Part shown: one piece after another, positions 35,691 to 44,849 of the stretch
Position numbering within the stretch: the first letter of the stretch is position 1
Layout: each line of letters starts with the position of its first letter
DNA from: Bacteroidia bacterium
GTDB lineage: Bacteria; Bacteroidota; Bacteroidia; B-17B0; Aurantibacillaceae
Direction of reading: 5' to 3'
Assembly (NCBI GenBank): GCA_016787895.1
Contig: JAEUTN010000017.1
Coordinates: forward strand, 1-64,000
Length of the DNA: 64,000 nt
The notes under the pieces: generated by a model
Seen by the model: only the letters and a program-made list of their open reading frames with translations
What the model was told of the DNA's origin: nothing
Database searches by the model: none
Position numbers and translations under genes: made by a program

Positions 35691-36821
35691 TTAGTCAAGG
35701 AGTCCGGCAGCCATTTCCCCAACCTTGCTGCCAATGGCCACTCCCATGCCACCCATTCTTACCGCGGCAATCACGTTTTTACTCACCGGTTTAACAATGG
35801 GTTTTTTTTCATTGCCAAGGCCCATAATACCTGACCAGCTATGATCAATTGTAAAATTCTGGCCGGGAAGAAGCCTTGTTTTTAAGAGGATCTGAAGCTG
35901 TTTTTGAATAGCGGTATTCAAACCAAAGCGATCCGTTTCCTCAGTTTTGAAATCGAGATGCCGTCCTCCTCCAAAAAGCACCCGGTTGTGGATGTTACGG
36001 AAATAATAATAACCTTTATCAAAATGGTAACTGCCTTTGATTTTTAAGCCGGGAATGGGGGAGCTCAGCAAAACCTGTGCCCGGGCCGGTTTCACTTCCG
36101 GCAGATGTAATAACTGCCGGGCAAAACCATTGGTTGCTACCACACATTTGCCCGCACTAAAAACGCCCTGGTTGGTATGCAGTTCAACTTTGGCACTAAG
36201 ATCAAGAATTTTTGATACAGGAATGTTGTAGAGAATGTTGATACCCAGCTTTGCGGCAAGGTGCTCAAGGGCCAGCATCATTTTTCCGGTGTCGAGTTGT
36301 CCCTCGTGCGCGTTCAGCAGCGCTGCCTTAAACCCTTTGGTGTAATTTAGCGGAGCCCTGACCGGACGGTAACAGGTTTTAAGTCCCAGGGTATTTTCCA
36401 TTTTCAGATTCAGATCGTTTAATGCGCTGTGCACCTTGTCCCATTCGGTTTGTTCTGAAAACAATTCGTAACCACCCCATGCTTTATAATCCAGGGCTTT
36501 GTCTCCCAAACGTTTCCGCAGGAGATGAAGGCCTTGCCAGCGTAATTTCACAGTATCCCAAACTTCATTCGTGTGAGTGGTGTTTTGAAGGTCATCGAGC
36601 AATTCTCCTGCACTTCCAAAGCAGGCAAAACCTGCATTTTTTGTGCTTGCACCTTCAGGAAACACACCTCTTTCCAGAACCAGCACCCTCGCTTTTTTGT
36701 GTTTAAGTTGATAGGCAATGGCCGTACTAAGCCCAACAATACCGGCACCGGCTACAACAAGATCAGCGGGCCGGAAATAACGCTTCAATTCCCAATAACT
36801 ATGGTTAAAATCTTTGTTCAT
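35691..36821 (-). CDS. FAD-dependent oxidoreductase (DadA/glycine oxidase-like)
   Basis: The 376-residue protein has the FAD-binding GxGxxG motif in LVVAGAGIVGLSTA (about 20-33), the acidic end of the second strand in VLVLERG, and a C-terminal flavin-contacting AVRMGGMGVAIG. It belongs to the DAO superfamily that oxidises amines or amino acids. The substrate cannot be told from sequence. It stands alone, divergent from the coiled-coil gene at 36899 across a 77-base gap. The 260-base gap behind it (35431-35690) shows no gene or hairpin. Confidence 0.88.
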   Translation of the reverse strand: MNKDFNHSYWELKRYFRPADLVVAGAGIVGLSTAIAYQLKHKKARVLVLERGVFPEGASTKNAGFACFGSAGELLDDLQNTTHTNEVWDTVKLRWQGLHLLRKRLGDKALDYKAWGGYELFSEQTEWDKVHSALNDLNLKMENTLGLKTCYRPVRAPLNYTKGFKAALLNAHEGQLDTGKMMLALEHLAAKLGINILYNIPVSKILDLSAKVELHTNQGVFSAGKCVVATNGFARQLLHLPEVKPARAQVLLSSPIPGLKIKGSYHFDKGYYYFRNIHNRVLFGGGRHLDFKTEETDRFGLNTAIQKQLQILLKTRLLPGQNFTIDHSWSGIMGLGNEKKPIVKPVSKNVIAAVRMGGMGVAIGSKVGEMAAGLLD

Positions 36822-36898
36822 TTCTCACATTTATTGGCAATTCGCCTCAGGTATAATTGCGTAAATTTAATAGCTAATTCCGTTACTGAAAGCGGCTT

Positions 36899-38707
36899 AT
36901 GAGATTAAAGAGTATTTTTTTATCCTTTCTTTTTTTCCTGATCCTTAATTTTCATGGTCAAAGTGTTCCGCTTCGCTTTCAGGGAAGTGTTTCTGATGAG
37001 CGCAGTAACCTCAGCGGTGTTACTCTTCAGGTTTCCAAATCCGGTAAGGTGATGAACAACGTGCTCACCGATGCAGGAGGCCGTTATTATTTTGAATTGC
37101 CCATTGGCGGGGAATATATTATTACGGTTTCAAAAGAAGGGTATATCAGTAAAAAATTTTCAGTCAGCACACTTGGTGTTCCGGCGGAGATGGCCAGTTT
37201 GCGTTTCCCTTCTGTAGAGGCGAGTTTAACCTTGTTTAAACGTATGGAGGGCATTGATTATTCGCTGTTGAACCAACCCGTAAATAAATTCTATTTTGAT
37301 GTGGAACGTGAAGATTTTGTTTACGATGAAAACCATCTTAAACAGATGAAAAAGGGAATTGAGCTGATTAAGGAACAGGAGAAAGCTTTGTTAGCCAAAG
37401 AAAAAGAGCGGGAAGAACAGTATAACGCAGCCATAAAGGCCGGAGATAAGGCTTTCGCAAAGAAGGACTGGACGGGAGCACTGGGATTCTATGAACAATC
37501 CCTGAAAGTAAAATCAGAAGAAGCATACCCCAAGGCACAAATTGAAAAAGTGAATCAGGCGCTTCTTGAAGAAAAGAAAAACAAAGAAGCATCGGAACTG
37601 GCAGCAAAAAATGCGGCTGACGCGGCAGCTGCAAAGGCCTTGGCTGATAAACAGGCGAAAGAAAAGGCTGAGGCCGAAGCGCTGGCGAAAAAACAAGCCG
37701 AAGAAAAAGCGGCGGCTGATGCCCTCGCGAAAAAACAGGCGGATGAATTGGCCGCAAAAAAGGCAGCAGAGGCCGCAGCTGCCGCGGCAATTGCGAGTAA
37801 AGCAGCGAAAGAAAAGGCCGATGCAGATGCGGCAAAAGCCTTAGCGGATAAACAAGCCAAAGATAAAGCGGAGGCAGAGGCACTTGCTAAAAAACAAGCC
37901 GATGAAGCAGCAGCCAAAGCACTTGCAGAAAAACAAAGCCAGGAAAAAGCAGCTGCAGAAGCTCTTGCCAAAAAACAAACAGAAGAAGCCAATGCAAAAA
38001 AGGCGGCTGAACTGGCTGCCGCCGCCGCTATAGCTGATAAGCTCGCGAAAGAAAAAGCGGCCAGCGAAGCCCTGAGTAAAAAACAAACAGAAGAAGCCGC
38101 TGCCAAAAAAGCCAAAGAAGAAGCAGAAGCAAAAGCCAAAGCGGATAAGGAACTTGCCGACAAACAGGAAAAGGATAAAGCCGCGAAAGCCAAAGCAGAG
38201 GCCGATGCGCTAGCTAAAAAACAAGCCGATGAAGCGGCTGCAAAAAAGGCGGCTGATGAGGCTGCCCTGAAAGCCAAGGCTGATAAGGCCATTTTGCCGG
38301 TATTGGGTGCCGCTGATACCAAATATGCTTCAGCCATCAAAAAAGCAGACGAAGCGTTTTCAAAGCGCAGGTATTACGACGCTAAAACCGCTTATGAAGA
38401 AGCCTTAATGGCTAAAAGTGGCGATGTGTATGCAAAAACACGTTTGCTCGAGTGCGAAAAACAAATTAATGCTGATGCGAATCAAAAAGTGGATGAACGC
38501 CAAAAAGAACTCTTGTCAAAATACCCACCGGGGGTAACTGAAGAAATTATACCGTCCGAATCGGTGGTTATCATACGCAGAATTGTTGTAAAGGATAAAA
38601 AAGCCTTTGTTTACGAAAAAAAAGTGTTTAACTGGGGAGGTATAGCCTGCTTCAGGGATGGAGAATCCATTACCGAGCTGACCTTTGAGCAGGAAACCAA
38701 AAAATAA
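36899..38707 (+). CDS. Exported carboxypeptidase-regulatory-like protein with long Ala/Lys/Glu coiled coil
   Basis: The 602-residue protein has a signal peptide (about 1-21), a beta-sandwich regulatory-like domain (about 25-100, with TDAGGRYYFELP), a TPR-like hairpin (about 175-200), then about 235 residues (about 226-461) of repeated AALAKKQAEEKAAA-like units resembling the TolA helical domain. A second TPR-like hairpin (about 475-520) and a small C-terminal domain (about 530-602) follow. It probably spans periplasmic space as a long helix. A near-consensus -7 box (TAAATTTA) lies at 36862. Function is unknown. The methyltransferase gene starts 5 bases after its stop and may be in the same transcript. 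Confidence 0.82.
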   Translation: MRLKSIFLSFLFFLILNFHGQSVPLRFQGSVSDERSNLSGVTLQVSKSGKVMNNVLTDAGGRYYFELPIGGEYIITVSKEGYISKKFSVSTLGVPAEMASLRFPSVEASLTLFKRMEGIDYSLLNQPVNKFYFDVEREDFVYDENHLKQMKKGIELIKEQEKALLAKEKEREEQYNAAIKAGDKAFAKKDWTGALGFYEQSLKVKSEEAYPKAQIEKVNQALLEEKKNKEASELAAKNAADAAAAKALADKQAKEKAEAEALAKKQAEEKAAADALAKKQADELAAKKAAEAAAAAAIASKAAKEKADADAAKALADKQAKDKAEAEALAKKQADEAAAKALAEKQSQEKAAAEALAKKQTEEANAKKAAELAAAAAIADKLAKEKAASEALSKKQTEEAAAKKAKEEAEAKAKADKELADKQEKDKAAKAKAEADALAKKQADEAAAKKAADEAALKAKADKAILPVLGAADTKYASAIKKADEAFSKRRYYDAKTAYEEALMAKSGDVYAKTRLLECEKQINADANQKVDERQKELLSKYPPGVTEEIIPSESVVIIRRIVVKDKKAFVYEKKVFNWGGIACFRDGESITELTFEQETKK

Positions 38708-38712
38708 CACCC

Positions 38713-39687
38713 ATGGTACATCATCTCCCTTCTTTTATGAAAGAAGACCTCCGCTGCTGTGTATGCGGAAATACCAATACTAATCAATTTACCCTTAAAT
38801 ACCACAAAGAGAATTTTGCAGTGGTGGTTTGTAACACCTGCGATTTTCATTTCATTCCTCCGCATTTTCGCAAAGCCATTCATTACACACAATACAAAAA
38901 TGCCGATGTTACCAGGGCGGTTCGTTCCGGCAACAACTGGGTGAAAATTCAAAGGCATAAACTCCGTTTTAAATTTATCGGCAAATACATCAAAAGCGGA
39001 CATTTATTTGACCTTGGAGCCGGTTGGGGGCATTTTATGCTGGCTGCCAAGGAATTGGGTTATACCACCACCGGCATTGAGATTGCCGAGCAACCCTACT
39101 TGTACTGCGTGAATGACCTGAAATTACCGGTTGAACATATTGATTTTTTTGACCTGGATCCTGCATTGAAATACGACATCATTACCATGTGGGACGTGCT
39201 TGAACACATTGACAAAGCAGACGAGTTTTTGAAAAAATGCAATGTACACACCAAAACCGGAGGCTATTTGTTTTTGCAGGTACCTCAAATTGATTCGTAT
39301 TTCGCGAAAAAACACAAGGACAACTGGAAAATGATGGGCCTTGACCATGTGAATTATTTTAGCAAAAAAACCATTACCGAAATCCTGAAACGCCAGGGCT
39401 ACGAGGTGCTCGAAATCAAATCGTCTTTTGAAATCAAACTTTTTGTGATGTACACCCTTTTGCCCTTCTTAAAACGGTTCAAATCAAAAGAAAAAAAGTC
39501 ACTGAGAGAAACCAATGTGGGTATAAACGCGGCAGAACGTCAAAATTATTTCAATAAATTGACCTCAGCCCCCCGATGGTTGCTACAGATTTTTGTTTGG
39601 GTTCACAATTTTATATACAACTTTCTTTCCTGGATTGGAGTAGGGGAAGAGATGATGGTGGCGGCCCGAAAAGTGAAAGACGTTTAA
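38713..39687 (+). CDS. Class I SAM-dependent methyltransferase with N-terminal zinc ribbon
   Basis: The 324-residue protein begins with four cysteines in two pairs (CCVCG and CNTCDF), a zinc-ribbon pattern, followed by a Rossmann-fold methyltransferase domain with the SAM motif FDLGAGWGHFMLAAKEL (about 99-115), an acidic strand end (TGIEIAE) and TMWDVLEHID. The C-terminus has a hydrophobic, possibly membrane-associated stretch (about 235-310). This layout is common in methyltransferases acting on sugar nucleotides or surface glycans, but the substrate is not identifiable. An ATG eight codons in is an alternative start. It ends before a bidirectional terminator. Confidence 0.87.
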   Translation: MVHHLPSFMKEDLRCCVCGNTNTNQFTLKYHKENFAVVVCNTCDFHFIPPHFRKAIHYTQYKNADVTRAVRSGNNWVKIQRHKLRFKFIGKYIKSGHLFDLGAGWGHFMLAAKELGYTTTGIEIAEQPYLYCVNDLKLPVEHIDFFDLDPALKYDIITMWDVLEHIDKADEFLKKCNVHTKTGGYLFLQVPQIDSYFAKKHKDNWKMMGLDHVNYFSKKTITEILKRQGYEVLEIKSSFEIKLFVMYTLLPFLKRFKSKEKKSLRETNVGINAAERQNYFNKLTSAPRWLLQIFVWVHNFIYNFLSWIGVGEEMMVAARKVKDV

Positions 39688-39704
39688 CCCGAAAAATGGA
39701 GAAA

Positions 39705-39740
39705 TAAAAAAACCGTTAGCTGCTCACTAACGGTTTTTGT
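39705..39740. terminator. Bidirectional terminator between methyltransferase and aconitase
   Basis: AACCGTTAG at 39711-39719 pairs with CTAACGGTT at 39727-39735; a run of A precedes and a run of T follows, so it can end transcription from either side. Confidence 0.9.
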
Positions 39741-39753
39741 TTTTACGACTCTT

Positions 39754-42021
39754 CTATGCCTTAATGTTTGCGCGAATGATGTTTAAAGCCCCTCCGGCCT
39801 TAAACCATTCAATTTGCTGTGCATTGTAGGAATGATTCGCTTTGATAGAATCCGATGAACCGTCTTTGTGGTTCAGCACCAGGGTAAGTGGAGTCCCAGG
39901 CGCGAAGGTGGTTAAACCTATGATGTCAATGTTGTCGTCTTCCTGAACTTTATCATAATCGGCTTTGTTCGCAAACGTGAGGGCCAGCATGCCCTGTTTT
40001 TTCAAATTGGTTTCGTGAATACGTGCGAACGATTTTACCAAAACCGCTCTCACGCCCAAATGGCGGGGTTCCATGGCCGCGTGCTCTCGTGAGGAACCTT
40101 CTCCATAGTTTTCATCACCCACCACAATAGAGCCCATGTTTTTGGCTTTGTATTGGCGCTGCACTTTTGGAACGCTTTCGTAAGCTCCAGTCAGCTGGTT
40201 TTTTACGGCATCGGTTTTTTCATTGAAAAAATTCACCGCGCCAATGAGCATGTTGTTTGAAATGTTGTCGAGATGTCCACGGAATTTTAACCATGGACCG
40301 GCCATGCTGATGTGATCGGTAGTGCATTTGCCTTTGGCTTTGATTAGTAATTTTAGCCCTTTCAGGTCGGTGCCTTCCCAGGCTGAGAACGGATCGAGCA
40401 ATTGCAAACGAGAACTGTCGGGCGCTACGGCCACATTTACTTTGCTTCCGTCAGCCGCTGGAGCCTGGTATCCAGGGTCTTTAACTTCAAATCCCTTTTT
40501 AGGCAATTCATCACCGCTTGGAGGATCGAGTTTTACTTTTTCTCCTTTTTCATTGGTTAAAGTATCGGTTAGGGGGTTGAACGTCAGATCGCCTGCAATG
40601 GCCATAGCTGTTACAATTTCAGGAGAAGCTACAAACGCGTAGGTGTTCGGATTACCATCGGCACGTTTTGCAAAGTTTCGGTTGAAGGAGTGGATGATGG
40701 TGTTTTTTTCCTGTTTTTCAGCTCCCATGCGGTCCCACATGCCTATGCAAGGTCCGCAGGCGTTGGTAAATACTTTAGCGCCAATTTCGTTGAACACATC
40801 CAGAAATCCATCGCGCTTGATGGTGTAACGGATTTGTTCAGAACCGGGATTGATCAGGTATTCGGATTTAGCTTTTAAATTTTTGCCGGATACTTGTTTG
40901 GCCAAACTCACGGCACGTGATATGTCCTCGTAAGAAGAGTTGGTGCATGAACCCAATAAACCAACTGAGATTTTGGTTGGCCAGCCGTTTTTCAGAGCTG
41001 CTTCTTTCAGTTGGGAGATAGGAGTTGCCAAATCGGGAGTGAATGGTCCGTTTACATGGGGCTCCAATTCGGATAAATTTATTTCAATCACCTGGTCGAA
41101 ATACTTTGCAGGATCGGCGTATACTTCAGGGTCGGCTGTTAAATGTTGTTTGATGCCATCCGCTAAAGCGGCTACGTCGGCACGACCAGTTGCTTTCAGG
41201 TAGCGGCTCATGCTGTCATCATAACCAAAGGTGGATGTTGTAGCGCCGATTTCAGCACCCATGTTACAAATGGTGCCTTTGCCGGTACAGCTCATGCTGG
41301 TGGCACCTTCGCCAAAATATTCCACAACGGCATCGGTACCGCCTTTTACAGTTAAAATTCCGGCTACTTTTAAGATCACGTCTTTTGGCGCTGTCCACCC
41401 GTTTAGTTTTCCGGTGAGTTTAACGCCAATCAGTTTTGGCATTTTTAATTCCCAGGCCAGTCCTGCCATTACGTCGCAGGCATCGGCTCCTCCGACACCA
41501 ATAGCGATCATTCCCAAACCGCCTGCGTTAACAGTGTGAGAGTCGGTGCCAATCATCATGCCACCGGGAAACGCGTAATTTTCAAGCACTACCTGATGGA
41601 TAATGCCTGCTCCCGGTTTCCAGAAACCAATACCGTATTTGTTGGATACTGAACCTAAAAAATCGAATACTTCCTTGCTTTCTTTGTTGGCAAAAGCCAG
41701 ATCCTCTTCAGCGCCATTTTTAGCGGTAATGAGGTGGTCGCAGTGCACGGTTGAAGGCACGGCCACTTTCGGGCGGCCGGATTGCATGAACTGCAACAAA
41801 GCCATTTGAGCCGTGGCATCCTGCATGGCCACACGGTCGGGTGCAAAATCCACATAGGATTTTCCTCTTTCAAAATTGGAGAGCGATTGATCGCTGTGAA
41901 GATGAGAGTAAAGAATTTTTTCAGTTAAGGTGAGTGGTCTGCCCAATAATTTGCGGGCGGATTCAATGCGTTCAGGAAATTTTTTATAAACTTCCTTTAT
42001 CATCTCAATATCAAATGCCAT
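39754..42021 (-). CDS. Aconitate hydratase (mitochondrial-type)
   Basis: The 755-residue TCA-cycle enzyme interconverts citrate and isocitrate. The three iron-sulfur ligands are Cys359 ([12 protein letters not shown]), Cys422 and Cys425 (NACGPCIG), almost the same numbering as the mitochondrial enzyme. [13 protein letters not shown], the GxGGADA region and the swivel-domain [11 protein letters not shown] are intact. Length and family match mitochondrial-type aconitase rather than AcnB. aroC lies 99 bases upstream on the same strand with no terminator between them, so they may be cotranscribed. A terminator follows. Confidence 0.96.
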   Translation of the reverse strand: MAFDIEMIKEVYKKFPERIESARKLLGRPLTLTEKILYSHLHSDQSLSNFERGKSYVDFAPDRVAMQDATAQMALLQFMQSGRPKVAVPSTVHCDHLITAKNGAEEDLAFANKESKEVFDFLGSVSNKYGIGFWKPGAGIIHQVVLENYAFPGGMMIGTDSHTVNAGGLGMIAIGVGGADACDVMAGLAWELKMPKLIGVKLTGKLNGWTAPKDVILKVAGILTVKGGTDAVVEYFGEGATSMSCTGKGTICNMGAEIGATTSTFGYDDSMSRYLKATGRADVAALADGIKQHLTADPEVYADPAKYFDQVIEINLSELEPHVNGPFTPDLATPISQLKEAALKNGWPTKISVGLLGSCTNSSYEDISRAVSLAKQVSGKNLKAKSEYLINPGSEQIRYTIKRDGFLDVFNEIGAKVFTNACGPCIGMWDRMGAEKQEKNTIIHSFNRNFAKRADGNPNTYAFVASPEIVTAMAIAGDLTFNPLTDTLTNEKGEKVKLDPPSGDELPKKGFEVKDPGYQAPAADGSKVNVAVAPDSSRLQLLDPFSAWEGTDLKGLKLLIKAKGKCTTDHISMAGPWLKFRGHLDNISNNMLIGAVNFFNEKTDAVKNQLTGAYESVPKVQRQYKAKNMGSIVVGDENYGEGSSREHAAMEPRHLGVRAVLVKSFARIHETNLKKQGMLALTFANKADYDKVQEDDNIDIIGLTTFAPGTPLTLVLNHKDGSSDSIKANHSYNAQQIEWFKAGGALNIIRANIKA

Positions 42022-42120
42022 GTGTATGTGGTTTAGGTGTGAATACTATAAGAGGAGGGCTAAATTAGAAATTTCCAAAAGTAATTCAAAGCAAAAAACC
42101 GAAAAGCAATTCTCTTTTTA

Positions 42121-43203
42121 TCAGACCTGATTGCTTCTGGCCAGCAGCAAAAAATCAGCCAGCACCAGGGCTGTCATGCTCTCCACAATGGGCACCGCCC
42201 GGGGCAAAACACAGGGGTCGTGCCGGCCGGTAATTTCAAGCGCTACCGAACGTCCTGATTTGTTGACCGTTTTTTGTGTTCTGGAAATGGAAGACACAGG
42301 TTTAAAACCTACGTTAAACCAAATGGGCATACCGTTCGAAATGCCGCCCTGTATGCCACCACTATGATTGGTTTTTGTTTTTAAATTTTTTGATGTGGAG
42401 GGAAGGAATTCATCGTTCATTTCAGACCCTTTTTTGGAAATGGCCTCAAATCCAGCACCAATCTCAAATGCTTTCACCGCGTTGATACTTAGCATGGCAT
42501 GGGCCAGTACCGCGTGCAATTTATCAAACACCGGTTCACCCAGTCCGGCAGGCACATTTTCAGCCACACATTGAATACAACCCCCAAGCGAATCGCCTTG
42601 TTTTCTGGCTGTTTCAATGGCTTTGATCATTTTTAATGCGACCGCTTCATCCGGACAGCGCACCGCATTTAATTCAGTGTGTGAAAGCTTGAGTTCGTTG
42701 TGATTTTTTTTCAAAACAACGGTCCCAACTTGTTTTACAAAAGCGCGCACTTCTATTTTATACTTTTTCAGAAGCAGTTTTGCAATGGCACCTGCTACCA
42801 CGCGGCAGGCTGTTTCGCGTGCGCTGCTGCGGCCTCCACCACGAAAATCCCTCACACCAAATTTTTTTTCAGTACTGTAATCGGCATGAGAGGGGCGGTA
42901 AAGATCTTTTAGCGGGGTATAATCATTCGATTGCTGGTCTTCGTTGAGCAGAATAAAACCTATGGGATAACCGGTACTGATGCCTTTGAATACACCCGAG
43001 AGTAATTGCACCTTGTCACTTTCCTTGCGTGTGGTACTCAGATTGGATTGACCGGGTTTACGGCGGTCGAGCTCGGACTGTATAAAATCCAGATCAATTT
43101 TTAAACCGGCCGGGCAGCCTTCGATCGTTCCGCCAATGGCTTTACCGTGGCTTTCGCCAAAGGTGCTGAGCTTAAAAAGGGTTCCGAAAGTGTTGGAGGA
43201 CAT
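42121..43203 (-). CDS. aroC: Chorismate synthase
   Basis: The 360-residue FMN-dependent enzyme makes chorismate from 5-enolpyruvylshikimate 3-phosphate, the last step of the shikimate pathway. The three family signatures are present: GESHGKAIGGTIEGCPAG near the start, RGGGRSSARETACRVVAGA in the middle, and RHDPCVLPRAVPIVESM near the end. Length is normal. No other aromatic-pathway genes are nearby. The 250-base gap upstream contains only the terminator of the next gene and AT-rich sequence. Confidence 0.97.
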   Translation of the reverse strand: MSSNTFGTLFKLSTFGESHGKAIGGTIEGCPAGLKIDLDFIQSELDRRKPGQSNLSTTRKESDKVQLLSGVFKGISTGYPIGFILLNEDQQSNDYTPLKDLYRPSHADYSTEKKFGVRDFRGGGRSSARETACRVVAGAIAKLLLKKYKIEVRAFVKQVGTVVLKKNHNELKLSHTELNAVRCPDEAVALKMIKAIETARKQGDSLGGCIQCVAENVPAGLGEPVFDKLHAVLAHAMLSINAVKAFEIGAGFEAISKKGSEMNDEFLPSTSKNLKTKTNHSGGIQGGISNGMPIWFNVGFKPVSSISRTQKTVNKSGRSVALEITGRHDPCVLPRAVPIVESMTALVLADFLLLARSNQV

Positions 43204-43246
43204 GGTTGAGGATTAACGTTGCGAAGTACAGCAATTGTGAACACAA

Positions 43247-43292
43247 TTCAAAAAGAAACCGCCCCATACTCAAACATGAAAGCGGGGCGGTT
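43247..43292 (-). terminator. Terminator of the small Cys/His protein gene
   Basis: AACCGCCCC at 43257-43265 pairs perfectly with GGGGCGGTT at 43284-43292 around an 18-base loop. On the minus strand the stem is followed by TTTCTTTTTG, so it serves the gene ending at 43454. Confidence 0.8.
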
Positions 43293-43453
43293 AGTAGATG
43301 ATTAAAGAATACACACAAAACAGATCATCTGATACAAAAGTAAATGGGATGATTGAAAATAAACAACATTCACCGCAAACAATGAGTGAAACTTACTTAC
43401 GACTTAGTGAAGAAAGGAAAAAGTAAGTGAAGCGTAATTTTTACTCAACTAAT

Positions 43454-43690
43454 TTAGCTGATGGCTTTGTGAAAATCAGGACAACAATAATCCACAATTT
43501 CTACTTTTGGATTGGCGTCCTTAACCGCAATCACTTTGATTTTGTTCACATAACTGGGATGTTTGTGACATCTGCGGTTGCCAATCAGCTTTTTCAGGTG
43601 ATTTAAGGATTTATCAGCAAGGGCGTTGGCAGCAGAAATTTTTGGATCTGATTCGTCTCCGGCCAGTAACTTTAATTCTAATCTAACCAT
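43454..43690 (-). CDS. Small Cys/His-containing protein, function unknown
   Basis: The 78-residue product has no signal peptide. An N-terminal helix-rich half is followed by RRCHKHPSYVNKIKVI and DYCCPDFHKAI, giving a C-x-H ... CC-x-x-x-H pattern that could bind a metal. The family was not recognised. The gene has its own hairpin terminator and a near-consensus -7 box at 43709-43716, which supports it as a real transcription unit. It is flanked by aroC and by a small lipoprotein gene. Confidence 0.72.
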   Translation of the reverse strand: MVRLELKLLAGDESDPKISAANALADKSLNHLKKLIGNRRCHKHPSYVNKIKVIAVKDANPKVEIVDYCCPDFHKAIS

Positions 43691-43708
43691 AACCTTTTAT
43701 TTTATTGA

Positions 43709-43716
43709 TAAATATA
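43709..43716 (-). promoter_or_regulatory. Candidate -7 box of the small Cys/His protein gene
   Basis: The minus strand reads TATATTTA, one base off TAnnTTTG, 18 bases before the ATG at 43690. The rest of the gap 43717-43930 shows no gene. Confidence 0.4.
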
Positions 43717-43930
43717 ATACAAAATTTCAGGGAGCCAAAATGAAGTGGTTCAAAGGAATTGGGAATTTATAAAACGTGAATCCGAAAAGGATATGAGGAG
43801 TTGTTATTTTGGATGACCAAGTCGCTCGTTTCTATATGGCCTGTGTGGAAACGTATAATTGATTGAGGGACAATTACAAAGCCAATAAAAATACATAATA
43901 AACATTATGTTAAGTAATAATACCACAAAT

Positions 43931-43950
43931 AAAAGGCATTTCTGCCCTTT
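43931..43950 (-). terminator. Terminator of the 41-residue lipoprotein gene
   Basis: On the minus strand AAAGGGCA pairs with TGCCTTTT (one wobble) around a GAAA tetraloop and is followed by ATTTG. The T-run is short, so the call is moderate. Confidence 0.6.
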
Positions 43951-43958
43951 AGGTTTTA

Positions 43959-44084
43959 TTAGATTTTGGTCTTACTGCTCTTCTCTACTTTGGAATACGC
44001 CGGGCATTTTTCGTGGCTCTTGCAGGATACCGCGCTGATGCTGATGATTGAAGCCAATAAAGAAAGTGTGAAAATCTTTTTCAT
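43959..44084 (-). CDS. 41-residue lipoprotein
   Basis: The short frame runs from ATG at 44084 to TAA at 43959. It begins with MKKIFTLSLLASIISISAVSC, a clear lipoprotein signal peptide with Cys21 as the anchor, followed by about 20 residues with KSHEKCPAY and a Lys-rich end. Short lipoproteins with a similar CPAY segment are, as far as I recall, common in Bacteroidota. A hairpin terminator lies 8 bases behind the stop. Mature function is unknown. It is divergent from ung. Confidence 0.8.
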   Translation of the reverse strand: MKKIFTLSLLASIISISAVSCKSHEKCPAYSKVEKSSKTKI

Positions 44085-44174
44085 GTGTGTATTTGTCGCA
44101 TAAAATTAGGGAATTCCTTTTATTTGCAAAACAATTTTTATTCACAAGTCCGGGTTCATCTCTTTACTTTTCTT

Positions 44175-44849
44175 ATGGCTATAAAATCTTTGCACTCCGA
44201 CTGGAACGAATTGCTGAATCAGGAATTTAACAAGGATTATTTCAAAGGCCTTTCGGATTTTGTGAACAGCGCCTACAAAAGCAAAGCGGTCTATCCCCCT
44301 AAACAACTTGTGTTCAGTGCCTTTAATCTATGTTTACCCTCAGCCCTGAAAGTTGTGATTATTGGTCAGGATCCGTATCACCAGGCCGGGCAAGCCAATG
44401 GTTTAAGTTTTTCGGTGAGCGATGGTATACGCATTCCCCCAAGTTTAAAAAACATTTTTAAAGAGCTTGAACAGGATATTGCAGGTTTTCGTTCCCCTGC
44501 TTCCGGCAATCTTGAGGCCTGGGCCAAACAAGGGGTGCTGTTGCTGAATACAGTGTTAACAGTGGAAGATTCTCAACCAGGTTCGCATCGCGATTCAGGC
44601 TGGTTACAATTCACCGATGCGGTTATCAAAACCATTAGTGAACGAAAACAACACCTGGTGTTTATGCTCTGGGGAAATTATGCTATTTCAAAAGAAACTT
44701 TAATTGACAGCTCCAAACATTTGATACTCAAAGCAGCACATCCATCTCCTCTTGCGCGTGGCGCTTTTTTTGGAAGTAAACACTTTTCTCAGGCCAATGC
44801 TTATTTGAAAACGACCGGTCAGGCAGAAGTGAATTGGCTGCTTACTTAG
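44175..44849 (+). CDS. ung: Uracil-DNA glycosylase
   Basis: The 224-residue enzyme removes uracil from DNA in base excision repair. The water-activating motif GQDPYH is at 64-69 (Asp66, His69), followed by GLSFSV; LLNTVLTV is the uracil-recognition strand, and AHPSPLARG near the end is the minor-groove loop with the catalytic His. The frame is open to 44085, but the family start is the ATG at 44175, and the longer N-terminus would overlap the divergent lipoprotein's leader. Its end overlaps the convergent YwqK-like gene by 8 bases. Confidence 0.96.
   Translation: MAIKSLHSDWNELLNQEFNKDYFKGLSDFVNSAYKSKAVYPPKQLVFSAFNLCLPSALKVVIIGQDPYHQAGQANGLSFSVSDGIRIPPSLKNIFKELEQDIAGFRSPASGNLEAWAKQGVLLLNTVLTVEDSQPGSHRDSGWLQFTDAVIKTISERKQHLVFMLWGNYAISKETLIDSSKHLILKAAHPSPLARGAFFGSKHFSQANAYLKTTGQAEVNWLLT

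Noticed and set aside
37555..38340. Long open frame on the minus strand (261 codons) within the coiled-coil gene
   Set aside because: It mirrors the Ala/Lys repeat DNA of the plus-strand gene, is made of Ser/Ala/Phe low complexity, and has no promoter or family similarity.
43298..43426. 42-codon plus-strand frame starting MIKEYTQNRSS
   Set aside because: No promoter, signal peptide or family similarity; it may simply be chance in the aroC upstream gap.
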